Shown here piece after piece: positions 7,318-15,317 of a stretch of DNA of 64,000 nt (within the stretch, counting starts at the first letter, position 1; each line of letters begins with the position of its first letter). The stretch spans positions 1,550,001 to 1,614,000 of the forward strand of contig NZ_CP019428.1 of NCBI RefSeq assembly GCF_009834565.1. Direction: 5' to 3'. The translations under genes were made by a program, and so were the position numbers. The DNA comes from Pseudomonas sp. R76 (lineage in GTDB: Bacteria; Pseudomonadota; Gammaproteobacteria; Pseudomonadales; Pseudomonadaceae). The notes under the pieces were generated by a model. It was not told the origin of the DNA. It did no database searches and saw only the letters and a list, made by a program, of their open reading frames with translations.

Positions 7318-8481
7318 TCAGAAGTGGATGGTGATGTTTGGGACTTCGCGGCGTGCGATCTTCAGGACAATGGCCTTGGCCAGTTCCTCGGTGATGTTCA
7401 TCGACATCAGCGCCTCTTTGGCGGCGCCCATGATCTTCACCTTGTGAGCCTGGTCCGCTTCGCGGGCCTTCTGCTGGCGCTGCGCTTCTTCAGCCTCCGC
7501 CGCCTGCCGGGCAATCTCCGCCAGTCGCGCCTGTGCTACAGCTTCTTCCTGGCGGCGCACCGCGGCGATGCGTTCTTGCTCGGCGCGCTGCTCAGCGGCG
7601 ATTCGGCTGGTTTCGGCCTGTGCCGCTGCTGCGCGGGACTGTTCGGCCTGTAATTCCAGCTGCAGGCGCTGGCGTTCGGCGGCTGCCTCGGCGCCCAGTG
7701 CCGCCTGTGCAGCGGCGCGCTGAGTGGCAGCGGCCTTGTCCAGCAGTTCCTGCTCACGTCGTGCGGCAGCTTCGCGCTCGGCCTGGGCCTGCTGTTCGGC
7801 TTGGAGCCGGGCTTGCTCAGCGGCAACTCGTGCAATCTCTGCATCTCGGTCACGCTGGGCCTGTGCTTCAGCTTCGGCGCGCAACCGGACTAGTTCGGTC
7901 TGCTCCGCTTCGTACTGGGTGCGCTCGGCGTGCAGGGTGCGCAGCTTCGCCAGGGTCTGGTCTTTCACCTGGGCGGCTTCGGCCAGGAACTCTTCCCAAG
8001 CATCGTTGATTTCAATGGCTTCGAGGTCGGCGATCAACTGGGTAACTATGGACGCCGAAGGTGTTTCGCCGAACAGCGCCATACCCTTGATCTGCTGGAT
8101 GCCTTCGTTGTGCTTGGCAACCCGCGCATCTTCGGCCGCCTGCCAATCATCCAGCGGCTGCCGCACCTCCTTCTGCCATGACTCCAGCGTGTCCCATACA
8201 CGCTTGCGTTCGGCGTCGATCAGCTTCGGGATCTCCTTTTGCTTTGCGGAAATCTCTTTGCCTACCGCTTCAAGTGCGTTTTTCGATTTTGCGATCTGGT
8301 GCGCCATCGATGCATAAGCTTTGCGGCCTTTGTCCGTTTTCAGGTCGGGAAGCACTTTTTTGAATTCGTCTACCTTCGCGCGGACCTGCTGAAGCCACGG
8401 GTCAAGTCCCTTAACGGTGCTGAATACGGTTAACGCTGTTTCTTTCGGCGGTACGACTGCCAGTTCGGTTTCTGCGGACAT
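7318..8481 (-). CDS. Long coiled-coil protein of the recombination operon
   Basis: The product is 387 residues. Residues about 175-345 are an uninterrupted Ala/Glu/Gln/Arg heptad region (for example RLQAEQQAQAEREAAARREQ), a long coiled coil resembling TolA-like stalks. It is flanked by helical domains, and the C-terminal part ends in KIARREVPNITIHF. Genes of this kind often precede ERF in Pseudomonas phages and may act as recombination accessories. That role is inferred from position only. Confidence 0.75.
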   Translation of the reverse strand: MSAETELAVVPPKETALTVFSTVKGLDPWLQQVRAKVDEFKKVLPDLKTDKGRKAYASMAHQIAKSKNALEAVGKEISAKQKEIPKLIDAERKRVWDTLESWQKEVRQPLDDWQAAEDARVAKHNEGIQQIKGMALFGETPSASIVTQLIADLEAIEINDAWEEFLAEAAQVKDQTLAKLRTLHAERTQYEAEQTELVRLRAEAEAQAQRDRDAEIARVAAEQARLQAEQQAQAEREAAARREQELLDKAAATQRAAAQAALGAEAAAERQRLQLELQAEQSRAAAAQAETSRIAAEQRAEQERIAAVRRQEEAVAQARLAEIARQAAEAEEAQRQQKAREADQAHKVKIMGAAKEALMSMNITEELAKAIVLKIARREVPNITIHF

Positions 8482-8524
8482 GAGGAATCCTTGCCGCGAT
8501 GCTCGCAGCGATTGAAGGTGTTGG

Positions 8525-8641
8525 TTATTGGGTGATTCGATCAGCGAGGGCGCTGAGCAGCATCAGGAAGGTGCAGAGGGAGAGGGCAGAGAAAGAGCCG
8601 CGCCAGATGAGCAGGCGCCGGGTGCGCTGGCGGGTGGTCAT
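8525..8641 (-). CDS. Tiny membrane protein, 38 aa
   Basis: This small ORF starts ATG at 8641, overlapping the stop of the upstream gene by 4 bp (ATGA). It encodes a basic N-terminus (MTTRQRTRRLLIWRG) followed by one hydrophobic segment (SFSALSLCTFLMLLSALA) and stops at 8525. Translational coupling and the positive-inside layout support a real single-pass membrane protein. Function is unknown. Confidence 0.5.
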   Translation of the reverse strand: MTTRQRTRRLLIWRGSFSALSLCTFLMLLSALADRITQ

Positions 8642-8985
8642 TGCTGCGCCTCTCTAATCTTCGCAGCAGCCCTCACTATGGCCCTGCATATGGCAGACTC
8701 GGAACGACCACCAACCACGTCCTCACAAGCTTGACCATCGTCGTGATAAGCCTGAACCCATCCAGTCTGAAAGCCGCGCTCAGTCACCACGTTCATGTCG
8801 ATGCTTATTCCCAAGCGCGCCTGAAGAACAAAAGCGTGGCCGGTATTGAAATCGAGAGGGCTAAAGCAGCCAGACGAAAAGGTATGGCTGCTCAAGCACA
8901 CGTAACCATTCTTGTCTGGGTAATGGCCGTTGCAACGAAGGCCAGCAGCTTCGGCGGCCAAATAGAGCATTTCACGGTCATCCAT
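8638..8985 (-). CDS. Hypothetical phage protein
   Basis: The product is 115 residues, starting MDDREMLYLAAEAAGLRCNG. The middle (NTGHAFVLQARLGISIDMNV) and the C-terminal helix resemble small phage proteins of the DUF2591-like type found in early operons, but the match is by impression only. It overlaps both neighbours by a few bases and is clearly part of the coupled leftward operon. Confidence 0.6.
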   Translation of the reverse strand: MDDREMLYLAAEAAGLRCNGHYPDKNGYVCLSSHTFSSGCFSPLDFNTGHAFVLQARLGISIDMNVVTERGFQTGWVQAYHDDGQACEDVVGGRSESAICRAIVRAAAKIREAQQ

Positions 8986-9151
8986 GACGAACCCTCACCG
9001 CGATACGCCCGCCCTTGATCGCAGCAGCAAGTTTTGGCGGTAGTGCCGACACAGGCAGGTCTCGCGGCAGGCCGGCGCCGAGGATTGTCAGGCTGCGTTC
9101 GATCTCGGCGATCTGTTCGTCGATCAGTGATTTAACCGGTGCAGTGGTCAT
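8978..9151 (-). CDS. Small hypothetical phage protein, 57 aa
   Basis: The start is ATG at 9151, overlapping the upstream stop (ATGA), and the stop is at 8978, overlapping the next start. The sequence begins MTTAPVKSLIDEQIAEIERS and ends GGRIAVRVRHG. A perfect chain of overlapping stops and starts supports coding. No domain was recognised. Confidence 0.55.
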   Translation of the reverse strand: MTTAPVKSLIDEQIAEIERSLTILGAGLPRDLPVSALPPKLAAAIKGGRIAVRVRHG

Positions 9152-9333
9152 GCTGCCTCCTTGCGCGAGACCTTATTGAGGCGTGCGCAGTAGTGGTCGA
9201 ATTCTTTGAGGGTTAGCGACCGATCAACGAGGAACTGAGTGATCATCCGCTGAACAATTACCGCCTCTTCCTGAGTGCTTGCTGCGTGCTTGAGGCTTTC
9301 TAGCGCGTCGTCGATAAGGATGTGAGCGCTCAT
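9148..9333 (-). CDS. Small hypothetical phage protein, 61 aa
   Basis: This is a helical acidic protein (MSAHILIDDALESLKHAAST at the start). It is coupled by 4-bp overlaps to the genes on both sides. No family was recognised. Confidence 0.6.
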   Translation of the reverse strand: MSAHILIDDALESLKHAASTQEEAVIVQRMITQFLVDRSLTLKEFDHYCARLNKVSRKEAA

Positions 9334-9767
9334 AGGTCACCATCCACGTCGTCTTCGAGCTCTTCCCGTTCTGCTGCAACCGCGTCGGAGGCGTAGGGCC
9401 TGAGCAAGTCCATAGCGATCCGTTCCGCGGCTTCGATGGGGCGCTGTTCGCCCATCAGTTCCGCGGCGTGGCCGCGTGAGTCCGCTTGGCTGCCAAGGAT
9501 TGAGGACAGGAACAGCCGAGCAAGTGAGTCTCGCTCGTCCAGGCCGTCGATTTGGCGCTGGTTCAGGTGGCCTTGAAGGTACGTGCAGTAACGATCAAAC
9601 GTCACCACTTGCGGCTGGCCGTGGCGGCGCTTCCACTTGATGTCCATGCCGCACACCAACTGCTCGGCCGAGTGTTCCAGCCACTCCTGTTCCGCGCTCG
9701 CCTCGCTGACCTCTGGCGGCAACTGAGCGTCGTAACGCTCCTGGCATATCTTCAATGCTGCGTTCAT
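9330..9767 (-). CDS. Hypothetical phage protein
   Basis: The product is 145 residues with a helical, acidic C-terminus (AAEREELEDDVDGDL). A segment VTFDRYCTYLQGHLNQRQID resembles the core of the downstream 61-residue protein (LKEFDHYCARLNK), so the two adjacent genes may share a small helical module. Function is unknown. Confidence 0.6.
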   Translation of the reverse strand: MNAALKICQERYDAQLPPEVSEASAEQEWLEHSAEQLVCGMDIKWKRRHGQPQVVTFDRYCTYLQGHLNQRQIDGLDERDSLARLFLSSILGSQADSRGHAAELMGEQRPIEAAERIAMDLLRPYASDAVAAEREELEDDVDGDL

Positions 9768-9786
9768 GGTCGCCTCCAGGGTGGCG

Positions 9787-10212
9787 TTACTCGGTGGGCC
9801 GGGTCAGATCGTTGATCGACTTGATAACGTTCAGAATGTGTTGCGCCTGAACTTCCATGGTCTGATCGGACTTGTTTTGTTGGCAGGTCGAGTCAGAGTC
9901 AGCCTGCTGCCAGTAAATCTGCCCAAGGGAGAAAGACCGGCGCAAAGCGCTTTCGACCATTGCAACGATTTCAGCGGTCCAGGCCGTATCCCGCTGCTGC
10001 AATGCGGCGCCATAATCGAGGCGGCTTACAAGCTCGACATGAACGTCATCAATGCTTGTCACGAGGTTGCGCTGTAGCGCTTCACACTCCGGCATGTCAT
10101 AGACCATATCGATATCGCCAAGCTCTCGATTATCAAAGATCCCCCCAAGCACAAGAGTCGCCAGGGTTTTAACTTCACTCAGCTTCTCGCTGCACTTGAT
10201 CCAATCGCTCAT
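9787..10212 (-). CDS. Hypothetical phage protein
   Basis: The product is 141 residues, starting MSDWIKCSEKLSEVKTLATL. It is mixed helical with no membrane segment. It sits in the leftward early operon with short spacing on both sides. No domain was recognised. Confidence 0.55.
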   Translation of the reverse strand: MSDWIKCSEKLSEVKTLATLVLGGIFDNRELGDIDMVYDMPECEALQRNLVTSIDDVHVELVSRLDYGAALQQRDTAWTAEIVAMVESALRRSFSLGQIYWQQADSDSTCQQNKSDQTMEVQAQHILNVIKSINDLTRPTE

Positions 10213-10233
10213 GGCGACCTCCAGTGTTTGGGG

Positions 10234-10821
10234 TTAGGCGTCTGCGGCAATGTCCGAGAGGATTTGAGCTTTGCGCTTCTCGAAGCGAGCGCTCCAGGTT
10301 GGCCTGCCATCTACGCGCCAGATGGTGGCGCCGCGCTTGCGGAGCTTCCGGGCCCGAGCTGGAGAAATTCGATTCCCCCATCCCCTGGTGCGGTAAATGT
10401 CCTCCCAGTACTCGACGGTCTCGCGCTTGTCGTACTTGTAATAACGGCTGCTCGGCTTGTTCTCGGACAGCCAAGCCTCTACCAGCGACCTCGCGACAGT
10501 GGCTGCACTGAACACGTAGCAACTCTCCAGTGACTCGCGGGTGCCAATGCCGACATGAACCGTGGGGACACCAGGGTCGCCGCCGGAATCCCAGACCTGG
10601 CCTTTGCACTCCAGAGTCGAGCCGTCAGAAAGATTGATGCTGAAAGAGCGACCCGCAAACGCATCACGGGTACCTGGCACAATCTTCATGAAGTCGAAGA
10701 AGCCATCGTGGCTCGAAACAAGCAGGTTGCCGGTGCGCTCGTATACACGGCGTGGCATTTCATCCAGCAGCAGGAACATCTGCCCCTGCTTGGTTTTGAT
10801 CACATCCAAAATCTTTGGCAT
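10234..10821 (-). CDS. Hypothetical phage protein
   Basis: The product is 195 residues from the ATG at 10821, which has GGAG 8 bases upstream; an upstream TTG extension is less likely. The N-terminal part looks beta-rich (FLLLDEMPRRVYERTGNLLV). The C-terminus is very basic and aromatic (RYYKYDKRETVEYWEDIYRT, then ARKLRKRGATIWRVDGRPTW), suggesting nucleic-acid contact. The family is unknown. Confidence 0.6.
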   Translation of the reverse strand: MPKILDVIKTKQGQMFLLLDEMPRRVYERTGNLLVSSHDGFFDFMKIVPGTRDAFAGRSFSINLSDGSTLECKGQVWDSGGDPGVPTVHVGIGTRESLESCYVFSAATVARSLVEAWLSENKPSSRYYKYDKRETVEYWEDIYRTRGWGNRISPARARKLRKRGATIWRVDGRPTWSARFEKRKAQILSDIAADA

Positions 10822-10970
10822 TTCGGGAGCTCCATTCGTTGGTTCACCTGTATTCGTCAACACTCATGCCTCCCGCTGGTTGCCGATGGGCGCGGGGGAG
10901 GAGTGCTGACGTAATAGAGGTGGGGAAGGGTAGGTGCCGGTCTTTCCCGGCTGTCATGGCGCTGGTCGTC

Positions 10971-11171
10971 CTACTCGGCGTCCTGCTCAAGCCAAGCAAT
11001 CTTCGGCGCCTCTTTGCGAAGCGCGAAGTACTCGACTTGAACCTTGGCGCTGTTGATCATCTTGCCGCCGAGATTGGCGAGTTCGGCCGCTTCGGCCGGC
11101 TTCAGCTCGCCGGCCTGCAATTGGCGGAAAACGTCGGCCAAGTTCTTGCGTAATTCTTCAGCGTTCTTCAT
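10971..11171 (-). CDS. Small helical phage protein
   Basis: The product is 66 residues, MKNAEELRKNLADVFRQLQA and so on. The ATG at 11171 follows AAAGGTAG; the longer frame from 11225 has no better signal. The Ala/Glu-rich helical sequence is of a type often found in Pseudomonas phages. Function is unknown. Confidence 0.6.
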   Translation of the reverse strand: MKNAEELRKNLADVFRQLQAGELKPAEAAELANLGGKMINSAKVQVEYFALRKEAPKIAWLEQDAE

Positions 11172-11709
11172 CTTGACTACCTTTAATGAGCCGCCGGAGC
11201 AGCATGTGAGCTCGTTTTGCTTCAATTAATATTTTCGGGATATTCGATTTGTTCAGACTTGGCGAGTACTGCCTGATGTGAGCGATGACTACAGGGTCAG
11301 GCAGGGAGTCCCTGTAGTTTTTCGCCTTCTGCTGAACAAGCGCTCTGTTCCGTTTTCGGCTCTCCCTTTGCTGCTCGGCAAGCCTTTCCTTGTTGGTGGC
11401 CCGATATTGCTTTCTATCCCTCTTAGGCGCTGGCTTGCTCGGAGAGTCAGGCTTAAGCCGATACCTCTCTTTATACTCAGCAAGCTTTCCTGGATTTTTA
11501 GCGCGCCATTCCGCAGCAATATCGTTTTTCGATTTGCGATATTCGGGATCGGACATTCTTTGTTTGCGCTGGGCGGCCTCGACCAAATTGCAGCACGTTC
11601 TGCACGAAGATCTCAGGCGAGATCCGTTCTTCCGGTAGTCTGACGCTAGCTTAGGAAGGCGGCATATTGAGCAAATCCTTGTCTCGATTTTCAATTGATT
11701 GCTCTCCAC
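11158..11709 (-). CDS. Zinc-ribbon basic phage protein, first gene of left operon
   Basis: The product is 183 residues and begins with GTG at 11709. Two CxxC pairs (CSIC at about 12-15 and CRTC at about 36-39) form a likely zinc ribbon, followed by a long Arg/Lys-rich helical region. It is the promoter-proximal gene of the leftward operon, the place of lambda N, so an antitermination or nucleic-acid-binding role is possible but not shown. Confidence 0.65.
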   Translation of the reverse strand: MESNQLKIETRICSICRLPKLASDYRKNGSRLRSSCRTCCNLVEAAQRKQRMSDPEYRKSKNDIAAEWRAKNPGKLAEYKERYRLKPDSPSKPAPKRDRKQYRATNKERLAEQQRESRKRNRALVQQKAKNYRDSLPDPVVIAHIRQYSPSLNKSNIPKILIEAKRAHMLLRRLIKGSQDEER

Positions 11710-12027
11710 TCAATTCAACAATGCCGCCTCATAGAAGCGGCATCAGTAAATCTGTGGGTGCTTCATCTCCACCACGCGCATCGCCCGATTCATATCTCTA
11801 GTCGGCGTCACACATTTCGTGGACGGTGTTCTTCGCCGACCGGCTTGCGTGGTTTCGCGTACTCACATCTGATGAGCACGGCCAGTTCCAGAGCTGGCGT
11901 GGAGATCGAATTTATTGCTCGCACTGTGCCCATTGCTGGGGATTGATCTGCGAGGTTCCCGTGCTGTTAAAGAGCGGCGGGCTGTGAGGCCCTTCGCAGT
12001 CCCTCGTAAGTCGCTGCGATGGATTAA

Positions 12028-12114
12028 ATCTACAACCAAAAGTTACAGCTTGCAAGCTTTTTGGTTGTAGATATTTCGATTTAAAGTTGTCGGTGGGTTC
12101 TGTCATGGTTGTAG
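12028..12114. promoter_or_regulatory. Probable left operator (OL) of prophage repressor
   Basis: A perfect 14-bp inverted repeat, ATCTACAACCAAAA (12028-12041) and TTTTGGTTGTAGAT (12059-12072), flanks a smaller palindrome, AGCTTGCAAGCT. A further GGTTGTAGG occurs at about 12108. The GTTGTAG core also occurs three times next to the CI gene at 16728-16794, so this is probably a CI/Cro binding site controlling the leftward operon. Confidence 0.65.
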
Positions 12115-12131
12115 GTCCGAATCCCAGGCAT

Positions 12132-12156
12132 GAAAAAGCCCGCACTTGGCGGGCTC
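12132..12156 (-). terminator. Terminator of the leftward immunity operon
   Basis: On the minus strand a GAGCCCGC/GCGGGCTT-type stem is followed by a run of U. It lies directly after the superinfection-immunity gene and before OL. Confidence 0.75.
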
Positions 12157-12172
12157 TGGTGACTCTCGGCTG

Positions 12173-12796
12173 TCAGTCGGTAATGGGGGGATACTTGCCG
12201 CTCACCGAGTCCCTGTAAACGATCTCGCTGAATAGCCTGGGGCCGTCGCGCATCGTGACCATGGCTTGCTTGGCTTCTTCCTTCGTTTCGAATGGGCCGG
12301 CACCCACAGCTAGGCCAATCATTGAAACGACCGGAAGCCCGCTACTGGTAATGGCTTCAATGGTTCGCTGCTGCTCTTCTTCGTCACGGCAGGCAGTTGA
12401 TGCGACCCACCCATTTTTAAGGCGCGGGGCGGCTACTGGCTCAACATCAGCGCCGCAGTGCTTGCATTTGATGGCCGCGCATTTGATCGTCTCGGCACAG
12501 TAAGGGCAGGCGCGATCACCGGATACGACAAGGCCCTGCGAACTTTTTTCGGCTGGGCTTTCTGTGTTTGCTGAGGAAGCCCACACCAAGGCTGCAACCC
12601 AGCCCAGGAATGTCCACCCCAAGAGCAGGTTCACCAGAAAGATCGAGGTGAAGTTGACGTGCTTGCGATTCGAAGCAACGAACGTAGGCAGGAAATAGAT
12701 GACAAAGGCAGCCACAAGAAGAACAAAGCCAGCCCAAGGGCTTCCACTATCCATATCGTAAACCTGATCCATTGAATTGAGCTCGCACTCTACCAT
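12173..12796 (-). CDS. Superinfection immunity protein with zinc ribbon
   Basis: The product is 207 residues. Two membrane segments lie in the first 75 residues. The second (FTSIFLVNLLLGWTFLGWVA) matches the Imm_superinfect family known from T4 Imm, which blocks DNA entry of related phages at the inner membrane. Next come a zinc ribbon (CPYCAETIKCAAIKCKHCG, about 97-115) and a C-terminal SPOR-like region (about 127-205). ATGs at 12772 or 12754 are possible starts. It sits with the repressor genes in the lysogenically expressed block, as expected for superinfection exclusion. Confidence 0.75.
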   Translation of the reverse strand: MVECELNSMDQVYDMDSGSPWAGFVLLVAAFVIYFLPTFVASNRKHVNFTSIFLVNLLLGWTFLGWVAALVWASSANTESPAEKSSQGLVVSGDRACPYCAETIKCAAIKCKHCGADVEPVAAPRLKNGWVASTACRDEEEQQRTIEAITSSGLPVVSMIGLAVGAGPFETKEEAKQAMVTMRDGPRLFSEIVYRDSVSGKYPPITD

Positions 12797-12877
12797 TCGT
12801 GGCGTACGGCCACCATTGGAAGGCAGGGAAGGGTAGGCGCAAGAAGCCCGGCCCAGTTGAAGGCCAGCAATTCGTTT

Positions 12878-13204
12878 TCAGAGGGAAGTTGCGATCGCCC
12901 GGGCGAGTTGGGCGTCTGACATCAGCGGCGGTGCGGCGTTGGAGCGGTAGTATCTGGAGGCTTGCTCAAACTGCGCGCCGCGGATCTCGCCATCCGAACC
13001 AATGAACGCCAGAGCGTCGGTCTTCGCCGATTTGAAAACCTTTGGCGGCTCGGTCGTGAGGGATGTGGTCGCCCCAACCAAAATGGTTGGCGCGGAGATT
13101 GTGAGAAATATCGCGGCAGCGATAGGGTTGGCGCCATCACCTGATACGGCCTGCGTGCTGAACGATGCCAGTAGGGCTATCGCCAATGTCTTCCATGACT
13201 CCAT
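12878..13204 (-). CDS. DUF2388 family periplasmic protein
   Basis: The product is 108 residues. It has an N-terminal signal-like hydrophobic segment (WKTLAIALLASFSTQAVSG). Then comes the pattern typical of the Pseudomonas DUF2388/TIGR02448 family: a Ser/Thr-rich stretch, KTDALAFIGSDGEIRGAQFE and SDAQLARAI near the end. These are small exported proteins of unknown function, usually chromosomal. Here it is a moron in the immunity region of the prophage. Confidence 0.7.
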   Translation of the reverse strand: MESWKTLAIALLASFSTQAVSGDGANPIAAAIFLTISAPTILVGATTSLTTEPPKVFKSAKTDALAFIGSDGEIRGAQFEQASRYYRSNAAPPLMSDAQLARAIATSL

Positions 13205-13265
13205 GCTTCATTGCTTCCATTGCGATCTAAGGGCGCCACCATAGCAGGGTAGTGGCTCGCCAGAA

Positions 13266-13292
13266 ACAAGAAGCCCGACGCAGGGCGGGCTC
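13266..13292 (-). terminator. Terminator after glycine-zipper gene
   Basis: On the minus strand there is an AGCCCGCCCTGCGTCGGGCT hairpin followed by TCTTGTTTC. It ends the 13312-13743 gene, separating it from the downstream morons. Confidence 0.65.
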
Positions 13293-13311
13293 TATGTAAC
13301 CGCGTCAGAAA

Positions 13312-13743
13312 CTAACGATGCTTGTTATTGTGTTTATGCTTGTTGTTGCCTTTGTGCTTCTTACCATCCGATCGATGATTGCTCTCATCATCCGCCAGGT
13401 TGTTTCCAAGCGCGCCACCCGCGGCACCGCCCAGACCTGCGCCGATCGTCGAGCCAGTCGTGCCGCCGAGGCGGTTACCGATGAGGGAGCCACCAGCCGA
13501 GCCGATACCGCCACCTAATGCGGCTTCAGCTCTGTTTCCTCTCTGAGCGCCGACAGCACTGCCCGCAGCACCACCTACGCCTGCGCCTACCGCCGCGCCA
13601 GTTGAGCCTCCCAGCTGTTGGCCTACGATATTGCCAAGTGCACCACCAACGCCGCCTCCAAGGCCGGCTGTGCCGTCTCCGGCAGCCATTGCTCCTTGCG
13701 AAATGAGTACGCCCAAGAATAGGGCGGGCAGTGTCATTTTCAT
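13312..13743 (-). CDS. Exported glycine-zipper protein
   Basis: The product is 143 residues. A signal peptide (MKMTLPALFLGVLISQGAMA) is followed by about 90 residues of glycine-zipper repeats (GGGVGGALGNIVGQQLGGST and similar) and a His/Lys/Asn-rich tail. Glycine-zipper proteins insert in or associate with the outer membrane. As a prophage gene expressed beside the repressor it could alter the envelope or act in superinfection exclusion, but this is inferred from location. Confidence 0.7.
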   Translation of the reverse strand: MKMTLPALFLGVLISQGAMAAGDGTAGLGGGVGGALGNIVGQQLGGSTGAAVGAGVGGAAGSAVGAQRGNRAEAALGGGIGSAGGSLIGNRLGGTTGSTIGAGLGGAAGGALGNNLADDESNHRSDGKKHKGNNKHKHNNKHR

Positions 13744-13960
13744 TTTTTGAACCTCTATGGGTTGTCAGCAGGCGCTCACGGTTTAAAGCACGCCTAGCAT
13801 TAGGACTGGAGTAGAAGTTTGTAGTTCTCTACGGGCGGTGTATGCGGGCGAATGGTTGTAACAATATATGCCGTGATGGATTCGGCTGCAGAGCTCGGGC
13901 TAAACGGTTTCACCAGGAGTTGGGATGACCAGAAGAGTCGAGTGTGAAAGAGCAGAAACA
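13744..13960. other. Intergenic region upstream of glycine-zipper gene
   Basis: I see no gene here. It presumably carries the glycine-zipper gene's own promoter, because a terminator at 13961-13985 separates it from the TA-like operon. Confidence 0.4.
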
Positions 13961-13985
13961 AGAAGCCCGGCGCTGGGCCGGGCTC
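13961..13985 (-). terminator. Terminator of TA/DUF6941 operon
   Basis: On the minus strand a GAGCCCGGCCCAGCGCCGGGC hairpin core is followed by TTCTTGTTTC. It lies just past the DUF6941 gene stop. Confidence 0.65.
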
Positions 13986-13987
13986 AA

Positions 13988-14437
13988 TCAGATGAAAGGA
14001 TTTTCTTGAATATCCGCAGGGGAGGCTACGTCGATCTCGAGTCCTGCACAGTACAGCCTCTCGCCGTCAGCTATGACCTCTACGGTCAATTTTCCAGGCC
14101 CTTCAATCTGGAAAGGGCTCAGTACAGCCATCAACTGGATATAAGAGCTATGAGCATCAGGTCCAGGTGTTGGGAGTGATGCGTCCATGGCTCTGATTTC
14201 CTCGGGACTCAGAAACATCTCGAATGCTGCCTGGCCTCTAAAAACTCCCCGCACAGAAATATTTTGAAAGGCTTGGTTCAAAGGTGTTGAGATGTGAACT
14301 ACGGTACAAAGCTTAGAAATGGTTCCGGGCAGCGCGGATGTAAGCATTTTGTCGTTGTACACACCGATGTAGCTGTTTTTTCGACCAATTTCGGCGCGAA
14401 CGTCATCGCAGAAAAATGTATGTGCATAGCGACTCAT
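13988..14437 (-). CDS. DUF6941 family protein
   Basis: The product is 149 residues from the ATG at 14437, which overlaps the antitoxin stop by 4 bp; a longer start at 14485 is less likely. The N-terminus (RYAHTFFCDDVRAEIGRKNS, then YIGVYNDKML) matches the DUF6941 family of beta-rich proteins of unknown function. Its coupling to a toxin-antitoxin pair suggests a three-gene module. Confidence 0.7.
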   Translation of the reverse strand: MSRYAHTFFCDDVRAEIGRKNSYIGVYNDKMLTSALPGTISKLCTVVHISTPLNQAFQNISVRGVFRGQAAFEMFLSPEEIRAMDASLPTPGPDAHSSYIQLMAVLSPFQIEGPGKLTVEVIADGERLYCAGLEIDVASPADIQENPFI

Positions 14438-14946
14438 TTCGGTTCCTTCCGAGCGTTTATTTTCTGCTGGTTCTCTATCATGCATTGAAAGTCGTTTGGC
14501 GTTATTACCAAGGCGTCACACAGCCGTAGAACTGTATTAAACATGACGTTGACCGATCCTTTTTCGATATTAGCAACGTGCGGCTGACTAGATCCGATTA
14601 TTGTCGCCAGCTGCTTTTGCGATAGCCCTCTTCTAAGCCTAACCGTACGAACGGTGTTTTGCTCATCAGGGTAAAAGCGATCGGCAACCCATACCGCAGC
14701 AGCAGCAAGGCCTTCGCGATTTGAGTCGTCACTCTCAAGCTCTAGCTCCAAGTCTGCAAAGTCTTGATGAGCTGCAGCAATGTTTGACGGCTTTACGCTA
14801 AAACTGCCGATGTGAATATTGGAGTGCCGGGTCTCAGTTTTGACTGGCGGAGGCGAATCGCTACCAAAGGCCTTCGACCAGTCTTTTATAAGAACTGGCG
14901 ATTCGCTGCGAAATAGGGTGTTTAAGCTCATAATTGAATCTCTCAT
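14434..14946 (-). CDS. XRE-type antitoxin (HigA-like)
   Basis: The product is 170 residues. The C-terminal HTH (LRRGLSQKQLATIIGSSQPH, then VANIEKGSV, about 100-150) is of XRE type. The N-terminal 90 residues are a low-complexity region that may wrap the toxin. The start (14946, or 14931 for MSLNTLF) overlaps the end of the toxin gene by 70-86 bp, so the two are tightly coupled. The order toxin then antitoxin is that of HigBA-like systems. It probably represses its own operon. Confidence 0.7.
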   Translation of the reverse strand: MRDSIMSLNTLFRSESPVLIKDWSKAFGSDSPPPVKTETRHSNIHIGSFSVKPSNIAAAHQDFADLELELESDDSNREGLAAAAVWVADRFYPDEQNTVRTVRLRRGLSQKQLATIIGSSQPHVANIEKGSVNVMFNTVLRLCDALVITPNDFQCMIENQQKINARKEPK

Positions 14947-15307
14947 CGTGTATCACGCCAAATTCAGACTTTTCAATCACCGCTAGGAGCACATAGCGAT
15001 TCTCAGTAGGAAAAAAAGCGTGAATGAACCTATAACCTGCCAGGTCCTCGTCAAAAAAACGAAGCCTCCAAAGGTTCATTTGGGCGTTTTGCGCTTCAAC
15101 CCATGGTCCGGTATTGAAGGTGGCTGTTTTGGGGCGAGGCCATTTAGGCGATCCTCCCCAGTCCATTTGTGTCAGCCTGTCCATCGCATCTTGGTCATCG
15201 CGGAGCTGTTGAACCGCCCGATAAACGATCAGGCCCTGCTCCTTGTCTTCCGCGATCACGCCCCGAATGTCAGCTGTAGCATCGTTGTGAATGATGTACT
15301 CGTACAA
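14861..15307 (-). CDS. RelE/HigB-like toxin
   Basis: The product is 148 residues. The segment NLWRLRFFDEDLAGYRFIHA, then YVLLAVIEKSEF and RIASSYKRL at the end, has the pattern of RelE/HigB/Gp49-like toxins, which are ribosome-dependent mRNA interferases. The family's usual length is about 100, so the N-terminal 50 residues are extra. It sits directly before the XRE antitoxin in the immunity region, where it may stabilise the prophage or exclude other phages. Confidence 0.65.
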   Translation of the reverse strand: MYEYIIHNDATADIRGVIAEDKEQGLIVYRAVQQLRDDQDAMDRLTQMDWGGSPKWPRPKTATFNTGPWVEAQNAQMNLWRLRFFDEDLAGYRFIHAFFPTENRYVLLAVIEKSEFGVIHDERFNYELKHPISQRIASSYKRLVEGLW

Positions 15308-15317
15308 TATATCGTCC

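Larger units (their letters stand above)
11710..12172. other. Intergenic control region left of immunity genes
   Basis: These 463 bp hold the left operator (12028-12114), a terminator for the leftward immunity operon (12132-12156) and presumably the promoter of the early left operon. A 77-codon leftward frame at 11912-12145 overlaps the operator and is not accepted as a gene. Confidence 0.6.

Noticed and set aside
10864..10957. Possible 37-codon leftward leader ORF before the 10234-10821 gene
   Set aside because: It contains a strong GGGAGG-ATG for only seven codons (MSVDEYR); this may be a leader peptide, but evidence is too thin to list.
11912..12145. A leftward 77-codon frame in the left operator region
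   Set aside because: It covers the 14-bp inverted repeat and the terminator, has no convincing ribosome-binding site and no familiar composition.
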